Source of the DNA: JALYNX01 sp963746905
GTDB taxonomy: Bacteria > Actinomycetota > Acidimicrobiia > Spongiisociales > ZC4RG35
Direction of reading: 5' to 3'
Length of the DNA: 64,000 bases
Assembly: GCA_963746905.1 (NCBI GenBank)
Contig: CAVVCY010000003.1
Location: 930,001 to 994,000 of the forward strand
Positions 10,215-20,815 of this stretch are shown here, one piece after another; position 1 is the first letter of the stretch; every line of letters starts with the position of its first letter. The translations under genes and the position numbers were made by a program. Under the pieces are notes generated by a model. The model was not told the DNA's origin. It was given only the letters and a program-made list of their open reading frames with translations, and ran no database searches.

Positions 10215-10975
10215 TCAGCCGTTTTGTGAAGCGAGACGGCGATTCTTGAACTTCGCCTTCACGTAGTCGGCGTTCATCATCGCGATGAAGTCGATCGAAA
10301 TCGACTTGGGGCAGGCCTTCTCACACTCACCGTGGTTGGTGCAGGAGCCGAAGTAACTCTCCATCACCTCGACCATCCGCTCCACCCTCGTCCAGCGCTC
10401 GGCCTGGCCTTGGGGGAGAAGACCGAGGTGGCTGATCTTGGCCGCAGTGAAGAGATTGGCCGCCCCGTTGGGGCAGGCGGCAACGCAGGCTCCGCATCCG
10501 ATGCAGGCGGCCGCGTCAAAGACAGTGTCGGCGACAGGCTTGGGTATCGGGGTGAGGTTGGCCTCTGGAGCCGACCCGGTATCAACGGTGATGAAGCCTC
10601 CAGCCTCCACGATCTGATCGAATGGCGACCGATCCACCACCAGATCGCGGATCAAGGGGAATGCCGCCGCCCTCCACGGCTCGACCGTGATCGTTGCCCC
10701 ATCGCGGAACTTGCGCATGTGGAGCTGGCAGGTGGCCGTTCCCGCCTGAGGCCCGTGGGCTTGGCCGTCGATCATCACCCCGCAACTCCCGCAAATGCCC
10801 TCCCGACAGTCGTGGTCAAACGCCACCGGCTCCTCACCCTGGACGAGTAGTCGTTCGTTGAGGACGTCGAGCATCTCGAGGAAGGACATCTCTTCGGAGA
10901 TCGCGTCGACCTGATAGGTCTTGAACCCGCCGGGAGCGGTCGGCCCGGATTGTCTCCAGATCTGCAATGTGATGT

Positions 10976-10979
<4 letters not shown>
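10215..10979 (-). CDS. sdhB: Succinate dehydrogenase/fumarate reductase iron-sulfur subunit
   Basis: 254-residue iron-sulfur subunit of respiratory complex II, carrying electrons from the flavin to the membrane quinone site. Cysteine motifs are in the expected order. The [2Fe-2S] ligands are CREGICGSCG plus a later Cys (about residues 60-90). Next come CIGCGACVAACP and CTNHGECEKACPKSI for the 4Fe-4S and 3Fe-4S clusters. The start is GTG 10979, overlapping the sdhA stop as GTGA. A longer in-frame ORF upstream is out-of-frame sdhA sequence. It is the last gene of sdhC-sdhA-sdhB. Confidence 0.95.
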
Positions 10980-12898
<1,919 letters not shown>

Positions 12899-12902
12899 CG
12901 CC

Positions 12903-13631
12903 TCAACCCACCCATCCGAAAAGGACGGCCAGCGGCATGATGGCGTTGCCAACAGTCACCAGCACAGCCAGTCCGATGGCAAAGACCCTCCGTCCAGCAT
13001 TGAAACGCGGGTTGTTGATCCCCAGGCTTTGAAACATCGACCAGGCTCCGTGATAAAGATGCAGCCCCAGGAGCACCATCGCCAACACGTAGAACAAGGT
13101 GACAGGGGCCCGGCTGAAGGTGGCCACGAAGTTGGCGTACACCGCACCGTGCTCCCAGGTCTCGGTAGCCACCGGCTGGATTCCCCAGGTGAGGTCGGCG
13201 AGGTGAAACAGGAGAAAGGCTCCGAAGATGACGCCACTCCACCTCATCGTGCGGCTGGCGTAGTTCGCCGCCACGTACTGACGAGGTCCCTGGTAGTCGT
13301 CGGGTCGGGCACGGTGATTCATGAGGGTGAGCGAATACGCGGCGTGGATGTGGAGGAGGAAGGCGACGATGAGACCGGTGCGGAGGATCCACAGCACGAC
13401 GTACTGGGGTGCGAAGGGAACCAACAACTGGCGGAGGGCGTCGGCATAGATGTCGATGTCGGGGATGCCATCGACGTCGGGGAGGAAGATCTTCCAGTTG
13501 CCCACCATGTGGGCGAGGACAAAGAAGATGATGGCGATACCGGTGACCGCCATTATCCATTTCTTGCCGATGGCTGAGCGGTAGAAACCCAGAGGCCAGG
13601 GGGGCGACTTCTTCTCGAGCGTGGTGGCCAC
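12903..13631 (-). CDS. sdhC: Succinate dehydrogenase cytochrome b subunit (class B)
   Basis: 242-residue integral membrane anchor with five hydrophobic helices, as in class-B succinate:quinone reductases that use one di-heme subunit and no SdhD. Candidate heme-ligand histidines are in AHMVGNWKIF, LLHIHAAYSL, LLFHLADL and LGLHLYHGAW. GTG 13631 is used as start, 140 bases from the divergent whiB start; the shared intergenic region must hold promoters for both. The operon order is C-A-B, and no sdhD follows. Confidence 0.92.
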   Translation of the reverse strand: MATTLEKKSPPWPLGFYRSAIGKKWIMAVTGIAIIFFVLAHMVGNWKIFLPDVDGIPDIDIYADALRQLLVPFAPQYVVLWILRTGLIVAFLLHIHAAYSLTLMNHRARPDDYQGPRQYVAANYASRTMRWSGVIFGAFLLFHLADLTWGIQPVATETWEHGAVYANFVATFSRAPVTLFYVLAMVLLGLHLYHGAWSMFQSLGINNPRFNAGRRVFAIGLAVLVTVGNAIMPLAVLFGWVG

Positions 13632-13707
13632 GGCTGCTCATTATGACAACTCTGCGTCTCAGCCCGGTCACGTCGGCCTGTGGTCGGCGCCTTCTCACAG
13701 CGCGCTC

Positions 13708-13736
13708 TTGACGGCGCGCGCGGCTAGTCGTAATCT
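13708..13736 (+). promoter_or_regulatory. Predicted sigma70-type promoter of whiB
   Basis: TTGACG at 13708-13713 and TAATCT at 13731-13736 are separated by exactly 17 bases, close to the housekeeping consensus and unusually good for a high-GC genome. Transcription would start near 13743, placing the palindrome at 13742-13753 at +1, and the whiB SD (AGGAG, 13761-13765) about 20 bases later. Confidence 0.6.
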
Positions 13737-13741
13737 CAAAC

Positions 13742-13753
13742 GTGTAATTACAC
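13742..13753. promoter_or_regulatory. Perfect 12-bp palindrome at the whiB transcription start
   Basis: GTGTAATTACAC is a perfect inverted repeat, AT-rich in a GC-rich neighbourhood. It lies between the predicted -10 and the SD of whiB and within the divergent sdhC-whiB intergenic region. Position over the start site is typical for a repressor operator. The cognate protein is unknown. Confidence 0.5.
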
Positions 13754-13771
13754 AGTTGTGAGGAGTCCCTG

Positions 13772-14047
13772 ATGAAGAGCAAGCTCATCGAAGCGCTAGC
13801 GGTGGGCGAGCTGTCCTGGCAGGACTACGCCAACTGCCGGGGGGCCGATGCAGATCTCTTCTTCCCCGAACGGGGGGCCTCGACACGGAAGGCCAAGGCC
13901 ATCTGCGCCTCTTGCGAGGTGCGGGTCGAGTGTCTCGACTACGCAGTCGACATGGGTGAGAAGTTCGGCATCTGGGGTGGTCTCAGCGAGCGGGAGCGAC
14001 GGCGGGTTCGGCGGGAGCGGGCAGTCCGCGAACGCAAGGTGGGTTAG
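13772..14047 (+). CDS. whiB: WhiB-family iron-sulfur transcriptional regulator
   Basis: 91-residue Wbl protein, an actinobacteria-specific [4Fe-4S] regulator that binds sigma factor region 4. The four cluster cysteines are C22, C45, C48 and C54 (C-x22-C-x2-C-x5-C). The GIWGG turn at residues 66-70 and a strongly basic C-terminal helix (ERERRRVRRERAVRER) follow. The sequence around WQDYANC and GIWGGLSERERRR resembles the WhiB/WhiB2 (WhmD) subgroup tied to cell division and sporulation rather than WhiB1, but the subgroup call is inference. An AGGAG SD is six bases upstream. Convergent with bpa, 9 bases away. Confidence 0.92.
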   Translation: MKSKLIEALAVGELSWQDYANCRGADADLFFPERGASTRKAKAICASCEVRVECLDYAVDMGEKFGIWGGLSERERRRVRRERAVRERKVG

Positions 14048-14056
14048 GTCGGCTCT

Positions 14057-14518
14057 CTAGAGGTAGAGGCCGGCGGAGTCGTCAGCCGGCGCCGCTTCTC
14101 CTGGTGGGAGCATCGAACCCTTCTGCATCTCGGCCAACTGGGTCTGAGCCGCCATCTGCTGTGACCACAGCGAAGCCTGGATCCCGTGGAACAGCCCTTC
14201 CAGCCAGCCGATCAGTTGGGCCTGGGCGATTCGGATCTCTGCCTCGGTGACCGCCTCATCCAGGGGGACCATGACCTCGTTGAATTCTTCGAGGAGATCC
14301 TGGGACAGCACCTCTCGCAACTCGTCCAGAGAGCGCTCATGGACCTCGGCCAGTCGTTTTCGCCCACTCTCATCGAGTGGTGCCTGCCGCACCTCTTCGA
14401 GCATCGCCCTGGTCATCGAGGCAATGCGGATCAGCTTGGTGGGCTGGGAGACAGGTGGCTCCGCTTCGACCTGCGCATCGGCGGGTTCGACGGCATCCGG
14501 CTTTACTGACTCTTCCAT
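14057..14518 (-). CDS. bpa: Bacterial proteasome activator Bpa
   Basis: 153-residue all-helical protein of the Bpa (DUF2587) family, an ATP-independent ring that docks on the 20S proteasome and opens its gate for unfolded substrates. Conserved features are the helix with APLDESGRKRLAEVHERS, the segment AEIRIAQAQLIGWLEGLFHGIQASL, and the C-terminal GLYL tail. The tail corresponds to the GQYL motif that inserts into the 20S alpha ring. The N-terminal about 25 residues are acidic and disordered. It lies 25 bases after the transglutaminase gene on the same strand and is probably cotranscribed with the ATP-grasp/alpha-E operon. It implies that a 20S proteasome is encoded elsewhere. Confidence 0.88.
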   Translation of the reverse strand: MEESVKPDAVEPADAQVEAEPPVSQPTKLIRIASMTRAMLEEVRQAPLDESGRKRLAEVHERSLDELREVLSQDLLEEFNEVMVPLDEAVTEAEIRIAQAQLIGWLEGLFHGIQASLWSQQMAAQTQLAEMQKGSMLPPGEAAPADDSAGLYL

Positions 14519-14543
14519 CGGGCTCCAGCCTACAAACAGCTGT

Positions 14544-15417
14544 CTATTGCTCGGTCATCTGGGCCAGCCGCTCCCTGGTGATCTGAACCCTGACGCCGAG
14601 CTCGTGGTCGGCGTCGCCGTGGTACACCCCGCGGAAGTGGCATCACATCCTGATAGTCACGGCCGTGCCCGATCTTGACGTGTAGCTCGCCGGCCGGCTG
14701 GTGGTTGGTCGGATCCAACGCCCACCAACCGTGATCGGGGATGAAGACCTCCACCCAGGCATGAGTCTGGATCTCGACCTCGGGGTCTGTTGGCTGCACC
14801 GCCTCGGTCTGGTCGGTGGCATACAGGTATCCCGACACATAACGGGCGGGGATCCCGCGGCTCCGGTACATGGAGATTGCGAGGTGGGCGAAGTCCTGAC
14901 ACACCCCTTTGCCTTGTGCCAGGACCTGACCGATGTCCACGCCGACATAGGTGGCACCAGGGACATAGGACATGGTCGCACTCACGGTGTCGACGATGGC
15001 TCGCACTACTTCGAGCGATGTCTCCAATCCGGCCACCGACGCATCGGCGAGATCGGCAATTGCCTGGTGCCAGCTGGCGTGGGGTGACGGTCTGAGATAC
15101 TCGGACAGCTCGACAGCGACCTCGCCGTAGCGGCTGAGCGGGGAATCGGAGACCGGCTGGGGTGGTGCCCCGGTCTCGACGACCGATTCGGCGATCACCC
15201 GCAGCATCGAATGGGGGGACGTGATCCCGAACTCGTCCACCCGCGTTCCCCAATAGTCGGTGTATGTCTCAACTCGGGTGTCCGGGCTGACCTCGACCCG
15301 ATACTCGAAGAGGCGTTGCTCACCGTTGTCGGCCGGGCAGGCCCGCAAGAGGTTGTGGGACTCAGTCACCGGCTCGGCGTATTGGAACTCGTTGACGTAG
15401 CGGATCTCGAGACGCAT
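14544..15417 (-). CDS. Transglutaminase-like cysteine protease-fold protein (one frameshift)
   Basis: About 290 residues. A beta-sandwich N-terminal domain (bacterial transglutaminase N-terminal region) is followed by a transglutaminase core with the triad C173 (KGVCQDFAHL), H219 (THAWVEVF) and D235 (ALDPTN). The frame of ATG 15417 runs correctly through GHGRDYQDVMPL. One extra base at 14633-14634 then shifts it. With that base removed it continues RGVYHGDADHELGV to the stop at 14544, exactly the family C-terminus. Its start overlaps the alpha-E stop (TGATG). In these operons the protein is thought to cleave or form peptide bonds in products of the neighbouring ATP-grasp enzyme; the substrate is unknown. 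Confidence 0.85.
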
Positions 15418-16373
15418 CAGGCGGACCGATAGGAGTGGATCTGCAGGTCGGTGCCGCTCTTGAAGAAGTGGGCGTCGACCTCATTGGCCACCTCATAGAT
15501 CTCGATCTGGAGGCTCTCGAGGAACTCGTCGAGACCTTCTTCGAGGATGGCAGCAATATCACAGAACTCCGCCCGGGATCGAACCCGCCCGATGGCGCGG
15601 CCGACCGGTGTTTGCTGCGATGGGCCGGCGAGGATGGTGAGTTGGTCTTCGACCGTGCGCAGGCAATAGAGGACACTCCGTGGGAACTCCCGGTCGAGCA
15701 GCAGGTACTCGAGGACGCTCGTCGGATCCAGAGCGGCGTCGTGTGCTTTGAGGTACGCCTCATAGGCCGACACCGACTTGAGCACCGACACCCAGGCGTG
15801 AAAGCCCATCCTGGTCTCGCTGCTGTTGAGCCCGGCGTAGCGCACTGCCAGGAGGCGACACGTCATCTCCGCTCGCTCCAACATCCACCCGAGCACGATG
15901 AAGCGGTACCCCTCGTCTCGGGGCATGGTCTGTGAGGTGACACCGCTGATCAACTGACATTGGCTCTTGACTGTTCGGAACACTTCATACGGCCTATGGA
16001 TCACCATCGTCTCGAGGTCTGGCCTCCCCAACTCCAGATAGAAGCGATTGATCGCCTCCCACAGCTCTGTAGAGATGCGGTCCCGGAGCCCCCGGGCGTT
16101 CTCTCGCGCCCTGGCTATTGCTGAATAGATCGAGCCCGGGCTCTCCCGATCGGTGACGAGGTAGGAGCTGACGGTCTCTCGGTCGATCGCTCGCTCCCCA
16201 TAGGACCGATCGAGGTAGAGGACTTCGAGCAACTCATTCCAGGCGGCCGCCTCGTCGTCGGGCGGGGATTCGAGGAGGTTGTGATAGGTGACATCGAGCA
16301 TGCGTGCGGTGTCCTCCGCACGTTCGACGTACCTCCCAAGCCAGAACAAGTCCTCAGCGTGTCGTGACAGCAA
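15417..16373 (-). CDS. Alpha-E domain protein
   Basis: 318-residue, entirely alpha-helical protein of the alpha-E (DUF403) family. The N-terminus LSRHAEDLFWLGRYVERAEDTARMLDV is the family signature. The start is TTG 16373, with a strong GGAGGAA SD 6-7 bases upstream and a 20-base overlap with the end of the ATP-grasp gene. A longer in-frame ORF reaching 16517 lies inside that gene. Alpha-E proteins occur almost only next to circularly permuted ATP-grasp proteins and transglutaminases, sometimes fused to them. They are presumed scaffold or substrate-handling partners with no known activity. Confidence 0.88.
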   Translation of the reverse strand: MLSRHAEDLFWLGRYVERAEDTARMLDVTYHNLLESPPDDEAAAWNELLEVLYLDRSYGERAIDRETVSSYLVTDRESPGSIYSAIARARENARGLRDRISTELWEAINRFYLELGRPDLETMVIHRPYEVFRTVKSQCQLISGVTSQTMPRDEGYRFIVLGWMLERAEMTCRLLAVRYAGLNSSETRMGFHAWVSVLKSVSAYEAYLKAHDAALDPTSVLEYLLLDREFPRSVLYCLRTVEDQLTILAGPSQQTPVGRAIGRVRSRAEFCDIAAILEEGLDEFLESLQIEIYEVANEVDAHFFKSGTDLQIHSYRSA

Positions 16374-17794
16374 GCTCTTCCTCCTCGCCCCCATCCAGCA
16401 CCCAGGTGTCCTTGGAGCCGCCGCCCTGCGAGGAGTTGACGATGAGCGAGCCCTCGCGGAGGGCAACTCTGGTGAGCCCCCCAGGCACGACCTCGATGTG
16501 GTCACCGCTGAGGACAAAGGGGCGAAGGTCGATGTGTCGGGGCTCCAGCTTCCCGCTGACGAAGGTGGGATGGGTCGACAGGTCGACGATGTCCTGTGCG
16601 ATATGGCCTCGGGGGTTTGCCTTCAGCGAAGCCGCAGTTCGCTCCAGAGTGGCCTCGTCGGCCGTGGAGCCGATGACGATCCCGTGTCCTCCAGCCTCGG
16701 CCACCGGCTTGACCACCAGTTGGTCGAGCCGGCCGAGGATGTCCTCCAGTTGGTCGGGCTCCCACGGGAGGTAGGTGTTGACGTTGGGAAGGATCGCCTT
16801 CTCGCCCAGGTAGTACTCGATGAGCGCCGGAACGAACGGATAGACCCCTTTGTCGTCGGCGACGCCGTTGCCGATCGCGTTGGCGAGGGTCACGGTTCCG
16901 GCGCGCGCCGCTCCGAGGAGCCCGGGCACACCAAGCAGGCTGTCCTGGCGGAAGACCACCGGGTCCAAGAACTCATCCCCGATCCTTCGATATATGACGT
17001 CGACGCGCTTCAGCCCACGCGTGGTTCGCATGTAGACGATGTGGTCGTCGACCAGGAGGTCGCGGCCCTCGACCAACTCCACACCCATCTGGCGGGCCAG
17101 GAAGGAATGCTCGAAATAGGCCGAATTCGCGACCCCAGGGGTGAGAACCGCCATCGTCGGGTGGTCGACGGCGGGTGGGGCGATCGACCGCAGTGCTTCG
17201 GCCAATGAGGCCCCGTAGTGGTCCACCGGTCGAATGTCGTGACTGGCGAAAGCGACCGGGAGCACCCGGGTCATGGCGACACGGTTCTCGAGCACATAGG
17301 AGATGCCACTCGGCACCCGAAGGTTGTCCTCGAGCACCCGGTACTCCCCGCTGCTGTCGCGGACGATGTCAATGCCGGCCACGACGCAACGCGCTCCTTT
17401 GGGTGCAGGCACGCCGTAGGCCTCCCGGATATAGCCGTCGGAGGATTCGACTAGCCAACGGGGGATCACCCCATCGTGAATTGCGGCCTGCTCGCCGAAA
17501 TAGAGGTCGTCGAGAAAGCGATTGAGGGTGGTCACCCTCTGGATCAAGCCCCGCCTCGATGTGAGCCCACTCGGTGCTCGGAATGATCCGGGGTACCAGG
17601 TCCATCGGCCAGGTCCGGTCCCGCCCTCTCTCGTCTCCACTGACCGCGAACGTGATTCCGAGGGTCTGGAAGAAGGAGTCGAGGAGCCCGAAGCGGTCGG
17701 CCAGGTCGTCTCCACCAAGACTTTCCAGCCGATCCATCAACTGGCGATAGTGAGGTCGCACCCCGTCGGGGCCATGGACCTCATCGAATCTCAT
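16354..17794 (-). CDS. Circularly permuted ATP-grasp amide ligase-like protein (one frameshift)
   Basis: About 479 residues of the circularly permuted ATP-grasp type 2 family (DUF404/DUF407). ATG 17794 starts MRFDEVHGPDGVRPHYRQL, which reads correctly to STEWAHIEAGL. One extra base at 17546-17547 shifts the frame. The second frame continues IQRVTTLNRFLDDLYFGE, then SYVLENRVAMTRVLP, a nucleotide-binding part (KPVAEAGGHGIVIG) and the C-terminal LRPFVLSG..SSQGGGSKDTWV. ATP-grasp ligases activate a carboxylate as acyl phosphate and join it to an amine. Substrate is unknown. First gene of the ATP-grasp, alpha-E, transglutaminase, bpa run. Confidence 0.87.
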
Positions 17795-17839
17795 GGATCG
17801 AGTGTATGGTGCACGGGTAGGCGGTACAGGTCGCCGCTT

Positions 17840-17862
17840 CGAGCACTCCAAACGAGTGCTCG
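17840..17862. terminator. Hairpin between cupredoxin and ATP-grasp genes
   Basis: CGAGCACT and AGTGCTCG form a perfect 8-bp stem with a 7-base loop in the 85-base gap between the two minus-strand genes. There is no T-run, which is common for actinobacterial terminators. It probably separates transcription of the lipoprotein from the ATP-grasp operon, but it could be a processing site or operator. Confidence 0.4.
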
Positions 17863-17879
17863 TAGCCGGCATGTCTGGG

Positions 17880-18296
17880 TCAGGTCACTTCGATGGTGCT
17901 GACCATTCCGTTCTTGAAGTGCGAGCCGTCTTCATCATTGACGATGTTGCAGAAGATCGTGTAGGTGCCCGGTGCCAGATCGAATAGTGCACTATCGCTC
18001 GTGCCTGCATCGAATTCGGCGATCTCACCGATCACGGCTTCCTCAGGTATCTCCTCCTCGACCACGTGGCCTTGGTCGTCGGTGGGCAGGTCTGCCGGGG
18101 CCACATCCTTGACGATCACCAATTCGTGGGTCTTGCCTCCTTCGTTGGTGGCATTGAATAAGACTTCGCCCGAGCTCACTGAAGTCGGTGTCGGGGTAAC
18201 GCTCCACTCGATTAGCGAAACGTCCACCTCGCTTCCACTACTGGAACAAGCGGCGATGACGAGCCCGAACATTGCGAGAAACGCAAGTCGTTGCAT
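17880..18296 (-). CDS. Cupredoxin-like lipoprotein
   Basis: 138-residue secreted lipoprotein. The start at ATG 18296 gives MQRLAFLAMFGLVIAAC, a short signal peptide with lipobox IAAC (lipidated C17); an upstream in-frame start would put 15 residues before the signal. The mature part is a plastocyanin/cupredoxin fold. Residues suited to a type-1 copper site are H57 (KTHELV), C116 (FCNIV), H126 and M131 (SHFKNGM). It probably acts as a membrane-anchored electron carrier or copper-binding protein. No oxidase or copper-handling gene is adjacent. Confidence 0.75.
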   Translation of the reverse strand: MQRLAFLAMFGLVIAACSSSGSEVDVSLIEWSVTPTPTSVSSGEVLFNATNEGGKTHELVIVKDVAPADLPTDDQGHVVEEEIPEEAVIGEIAEFDAGTSDSALFDLAPGTYTIFCNIVNDEDGSHFKNGMVSTIEVT

Positions 18297-18372
18297 CGTG
18301 CGCACAATCAGCCTCCCTTCTGTTTCCGGTCGGAAATACAAAGGTGGCTCTGGGTTGCCGCGGAGTCCGGGA

Positions 18373-18388
18373 GGGCCCCAACGGGCCC
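18373..18388. terminator. GC-rich hairpin after the zinc-ribbon gene
   Basis: GGGCCC-CAAC-GGGCCC, a 6-bp stem with a tetraloop, lies in the gap between the zinc-ribbon gene (ending 18457) and the cupredoxin gene on the minus strand. No U-tail. Weak evidence for a terminator; the arms are also self-complementary, so chance in GC-rich DNA is possible. Confidence 0.25.
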
Positions 18389-18456
18389 GGTGCCATCACC
18401 AGCGAGTCTAGGAGATCAGGGTCGGCCGATGCAGGCCGGTTGACCTGAGGCCCGGG

Positions 18457-18792
18457 TCAGGCCTGCCCGATGGGCTGGCCGCTTTCGGTCCTGACCCTGG
18501 TTCCGCAGTACTGGCAGATGTCAAGGCCAAAGGCCACCTTGGATTGGCACGATGGGCATTGCAGAAGGCGGGATCCTCCGTGACCATCAGCGCGGTCGAA
18601 TTCCTCCAGCCTGGCAATCAGCTGCTCTGAGTTGAGCCCCAAGCGTTCCAACAGGGACGACAATGCTGCAACGATCAAAGCCAGTTCATCGAGGTGCTTT
18701 TCGAGGTCCTCGATTCGCGTGGCGGGGCTCAAGCCCTCGCCTGACGGGCCGCGGGAGGCCGATGGCGGCGGTGGGGACGGCTGCTTACCCAT
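18457..18792 (-). CDS. Small zinc-ribbon protein, function unknown
   Basis: About 111 residues from ATG 18792 (an ATG 9 codons earlier is also possible). It has a Pro/Ser-rich N-terminus, then a helical segment (IEDLEKHLDELALIVAALSSLLERLGL) that may form a coiled coil. A C-terminal zinc ribbon follows with CPSC and CQYCG knuckles about 15 residues apart. It is convergent with nothing and has no operon partner except the large membrane protein upstream on the same strand. The two-part architecture suggests an oligomerising adaptor, but no function can be assigned. Confidence 0.6.
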   Translation of the reverse strand: MGKQPSPPPPSASRGPSGEGLSPATRIEDLEKHLDELALIVAALSSLLERLGLNSEQLIARLEEFDRADGHGGSRLLQCPSCQSKVAFGLDICQYCGTRVRTESGQPIGQA

Positions 18793-18850
18793 GCTGTATC
18801 CGAGCACGAACTCGAGCATGAGGTAGTTATCGGTCCGGGCTTCGACCTAC

Positions 18851-20755
18851 TCAAGTCGTGCCGGGTGTCATCCTTGTGGTTCCCGGAAACGCCAGGAAGC
18901 TGAGCAGGAGGCCGACCGCTCCTGCGAGAAACGGGGCTCCGACCGCCATGTGCACCGACCAGCCAATGCCTTCGCCCCAGAACATCAGCGAGAGGAGGTA
19001 GAGCGCATACCAAACGGCGGGCACCAGGAAGGCAACGACGCGAATACGCAGGGGTGTCTCGTTAGATGGATGGGCCAAGGCAGCAATCAGGTCTCCGGCG
19101 GCTCCGGCGAGGAAGGCGACCGCGATGTACCAGTAGTTGTCGCTGATCAGGGTCATCAACGCCCCGCTCAGGCCGATGAGGACGGTCAGCGCCCCAAAAG
19201 GCACACGACCATGACGGAGGATCAGCAGAAGGAACCCGCTGATCAAGGCGGCCTGGATCAGCAGGGCAGAGGCCCCAAGTGCCTGCCGGACGAAGGGCTC
19301 GAGCCAGAACGGGGTATGCCCCGAAGTGTTGGTGGCGATGGCCGAGCCATCAGCCGACCAACTGGCTCCGGCCCAGGCGTCATGTGCGCCCGGGTTGCGT
19401 GTCAGGTTTTCGACTCCCGAGCCATCTACTCCCATCACATAGAGGTCGGACTCCCCGGTCCGATCACTGGCGAACGAGATTCGAGCCCCATCCGGCGACC
19501 ATGCCGGGGCTAGATCTGGGGCCTCGTCAGAGGTGAGCCGTGTCCACCCGCTTCCATCGGGGTGGATGAGAGCGATGTCCTGAGTGCCGGCTTCGTCGGT
19601 GTCAAAGGCGATCCACTCGCCGTCCGGTGACCAGGTCGCTCCCGCCTCCGAGCCGTCGGCATCCGTCAGCTGGCTGGGGTCGCCGCCTGATGAGGACATC
19701 AGGTAGAGGTCAGGATCGCCATCCCGGTCCGAGGTGAAGATGATCTGCGTCCCATCCGGCGACCATGCGGGGCCCCAATCGACGGCCTCGTCATCGGTCA
19801 GCTGAATCGCGGTGCCTCCCTCGGCTGGGACCACGAGAATCTCGGCGTTGCCCTCCACCTCGGCAGTGAAGGCGATCTGGGACCCATCGGGGGACCAATC
19901 GGCGTGGTGGAAGATTGTGTTCCCTTCATACACCGTGACCTGTTCCGTGCCGTCGGCATTCATCACAACGAGTCGACCCACATCATCGGTGACCATGCTG
20001 ACGACGAGCCGGCCGTCCGGGGCGAAATCGGGCATCCACACCTGATCGGTGCCATCGATCGGTATCCGAATCTGGCTTCCGCTTTCCGCCGAGACGATCA
20101 TCAGATCCGAGCGGCTCGCATCGAAGCCCGACACGTCTTCCGGCCAGGTGTCGATTGCGGTGTGGGCGTACTCGGTGAAAGCCCCGAGGATTGCCAGCCC
20201 CATCGTCATCGACGCAACCCATGGCAGCCACCTTGGGAGGGAGGTCGGCGGGCCCTTGTGCCATGCGGATCGCACGGGCCCGAAGACCATCATCAGCCCG
20301 CTGGTGGCTAGAGCCAGATGGGTCGGGCTCAGCAAAGCATCGACATCGGCTTCGATTCCGAACAGCTGGTGCCAGACGAGATCGGCCAGCCCTGAGGCGA
20401 GGAAGAGCGCAGCGCCGATCAGAGAGAGGCCGTAACCGGCGGGCAGGGATTCCGACCATCGCGCTCCACCGCGTCTTCCACGCAAGGCGAGGCCGAATAG
20501 GACGCCGCCGAAAAGCCCGGCAGCTGCATATAACAGTCCGTGCCAGGGAGTGAAGAACGTGTCGTCGACCCTCCCGTGAGAATGAGCCCAAAGGTCGATG
20601 AAGAACCCTCCAACCAGGAGCACCGAGAGGATCCCCATCCCAATGTCGAGCCGGCTCGGATTCGGCTCGGCTCTGACGACGATGTCGGGCGTCGCTTGTG
20701 TCGGATCGGACGGCACGGTCGGAGTGTATGAAATGAGACATCCTGGAGCAGGCAA
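18851..20755 (-). CDS. Membrane protein with internal TolB-like beta-propeller
   Basis: 634 residues in a three-part architecture. There is an N-terminal membrane block of about five helices (residues 35-200). Then comes an extracytoplasmic or cytoplasmic propeller with about six PD40/TolB-type repeats bearing W-S/A-P-D-G (DWSPDGSQIAF, AWSPDGTQIIF, TWSPDGEWIAF, AWSPDGARISF and two degenerate ones; residues 215-480). A C-terminal membrane block of five to six helices follows. PD40 propellers are usually periplasmic or fused to peptidases; one inserted between two helix bundles is uncommon. No catalytic residues are visible. A sensor or protein-interaction role is inference. It is divergent from the HTH gene at 20816. 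Confidence 0.7.
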   Translation of the reverse strand: MPAPGCLISYTPTVPSDPTQATPDIVVRAEPNPSRLDIGMGILSVLLVGGFFIDLWAHSHGRVDDTFFTPWHGLLYAAAGLFGGVLFGLALRGRRGGARWSESLPAGYGLSLIGAALFLASGLADLVWHQLFGIEADVDALLSPTHLALATSGLMMVFGPVRSAWHKGPPTSLPRWLPWVASMTMGLAILGAFTEYAHTAIDTWPEDVSGFDASRSDLMIVSAESGSQIRIPIDGTDQVWMPDFAPDGRLVVSMVTDDVGRLVVMNADGTEQVTVYEGNTIFHHADWSPDGSQIAFTAEVEGNAEILVVPAEGGTAIQLTDDEAVDWGPAWSPDGTQIIFTSDRDGDPDLYLMSSSGGDPSQLTDADGSEAGATWSPDGEWIAFDTDEAGTQDIALIHPDGSGWTRLTSDEAPDLAPAWSPDGARISFASDRTGESDLYVMGVDGSGVENLTRNPGAHDAWAGASWSADGSAIATNTSGHTPFWLEPFVRQALGASALLIQAALISGFLLLILRHGRVPFGALTVLIGLSGALMTLISDNYWYIAVAFLAGAAGDLIAALAHPSNETPLRIRVVAFLVPAVWYALYLLSLMFWGEGIGWSVHMAVGAPFLAGAVGLLLSFLAFPGTTRMTPGTT

Positions 20756-20815
20756 GAGCGTCGGCCCTCACGAACCCGTTCCAACCGAATCCGACATGTC
20801 GTACGCTCTCACCGA

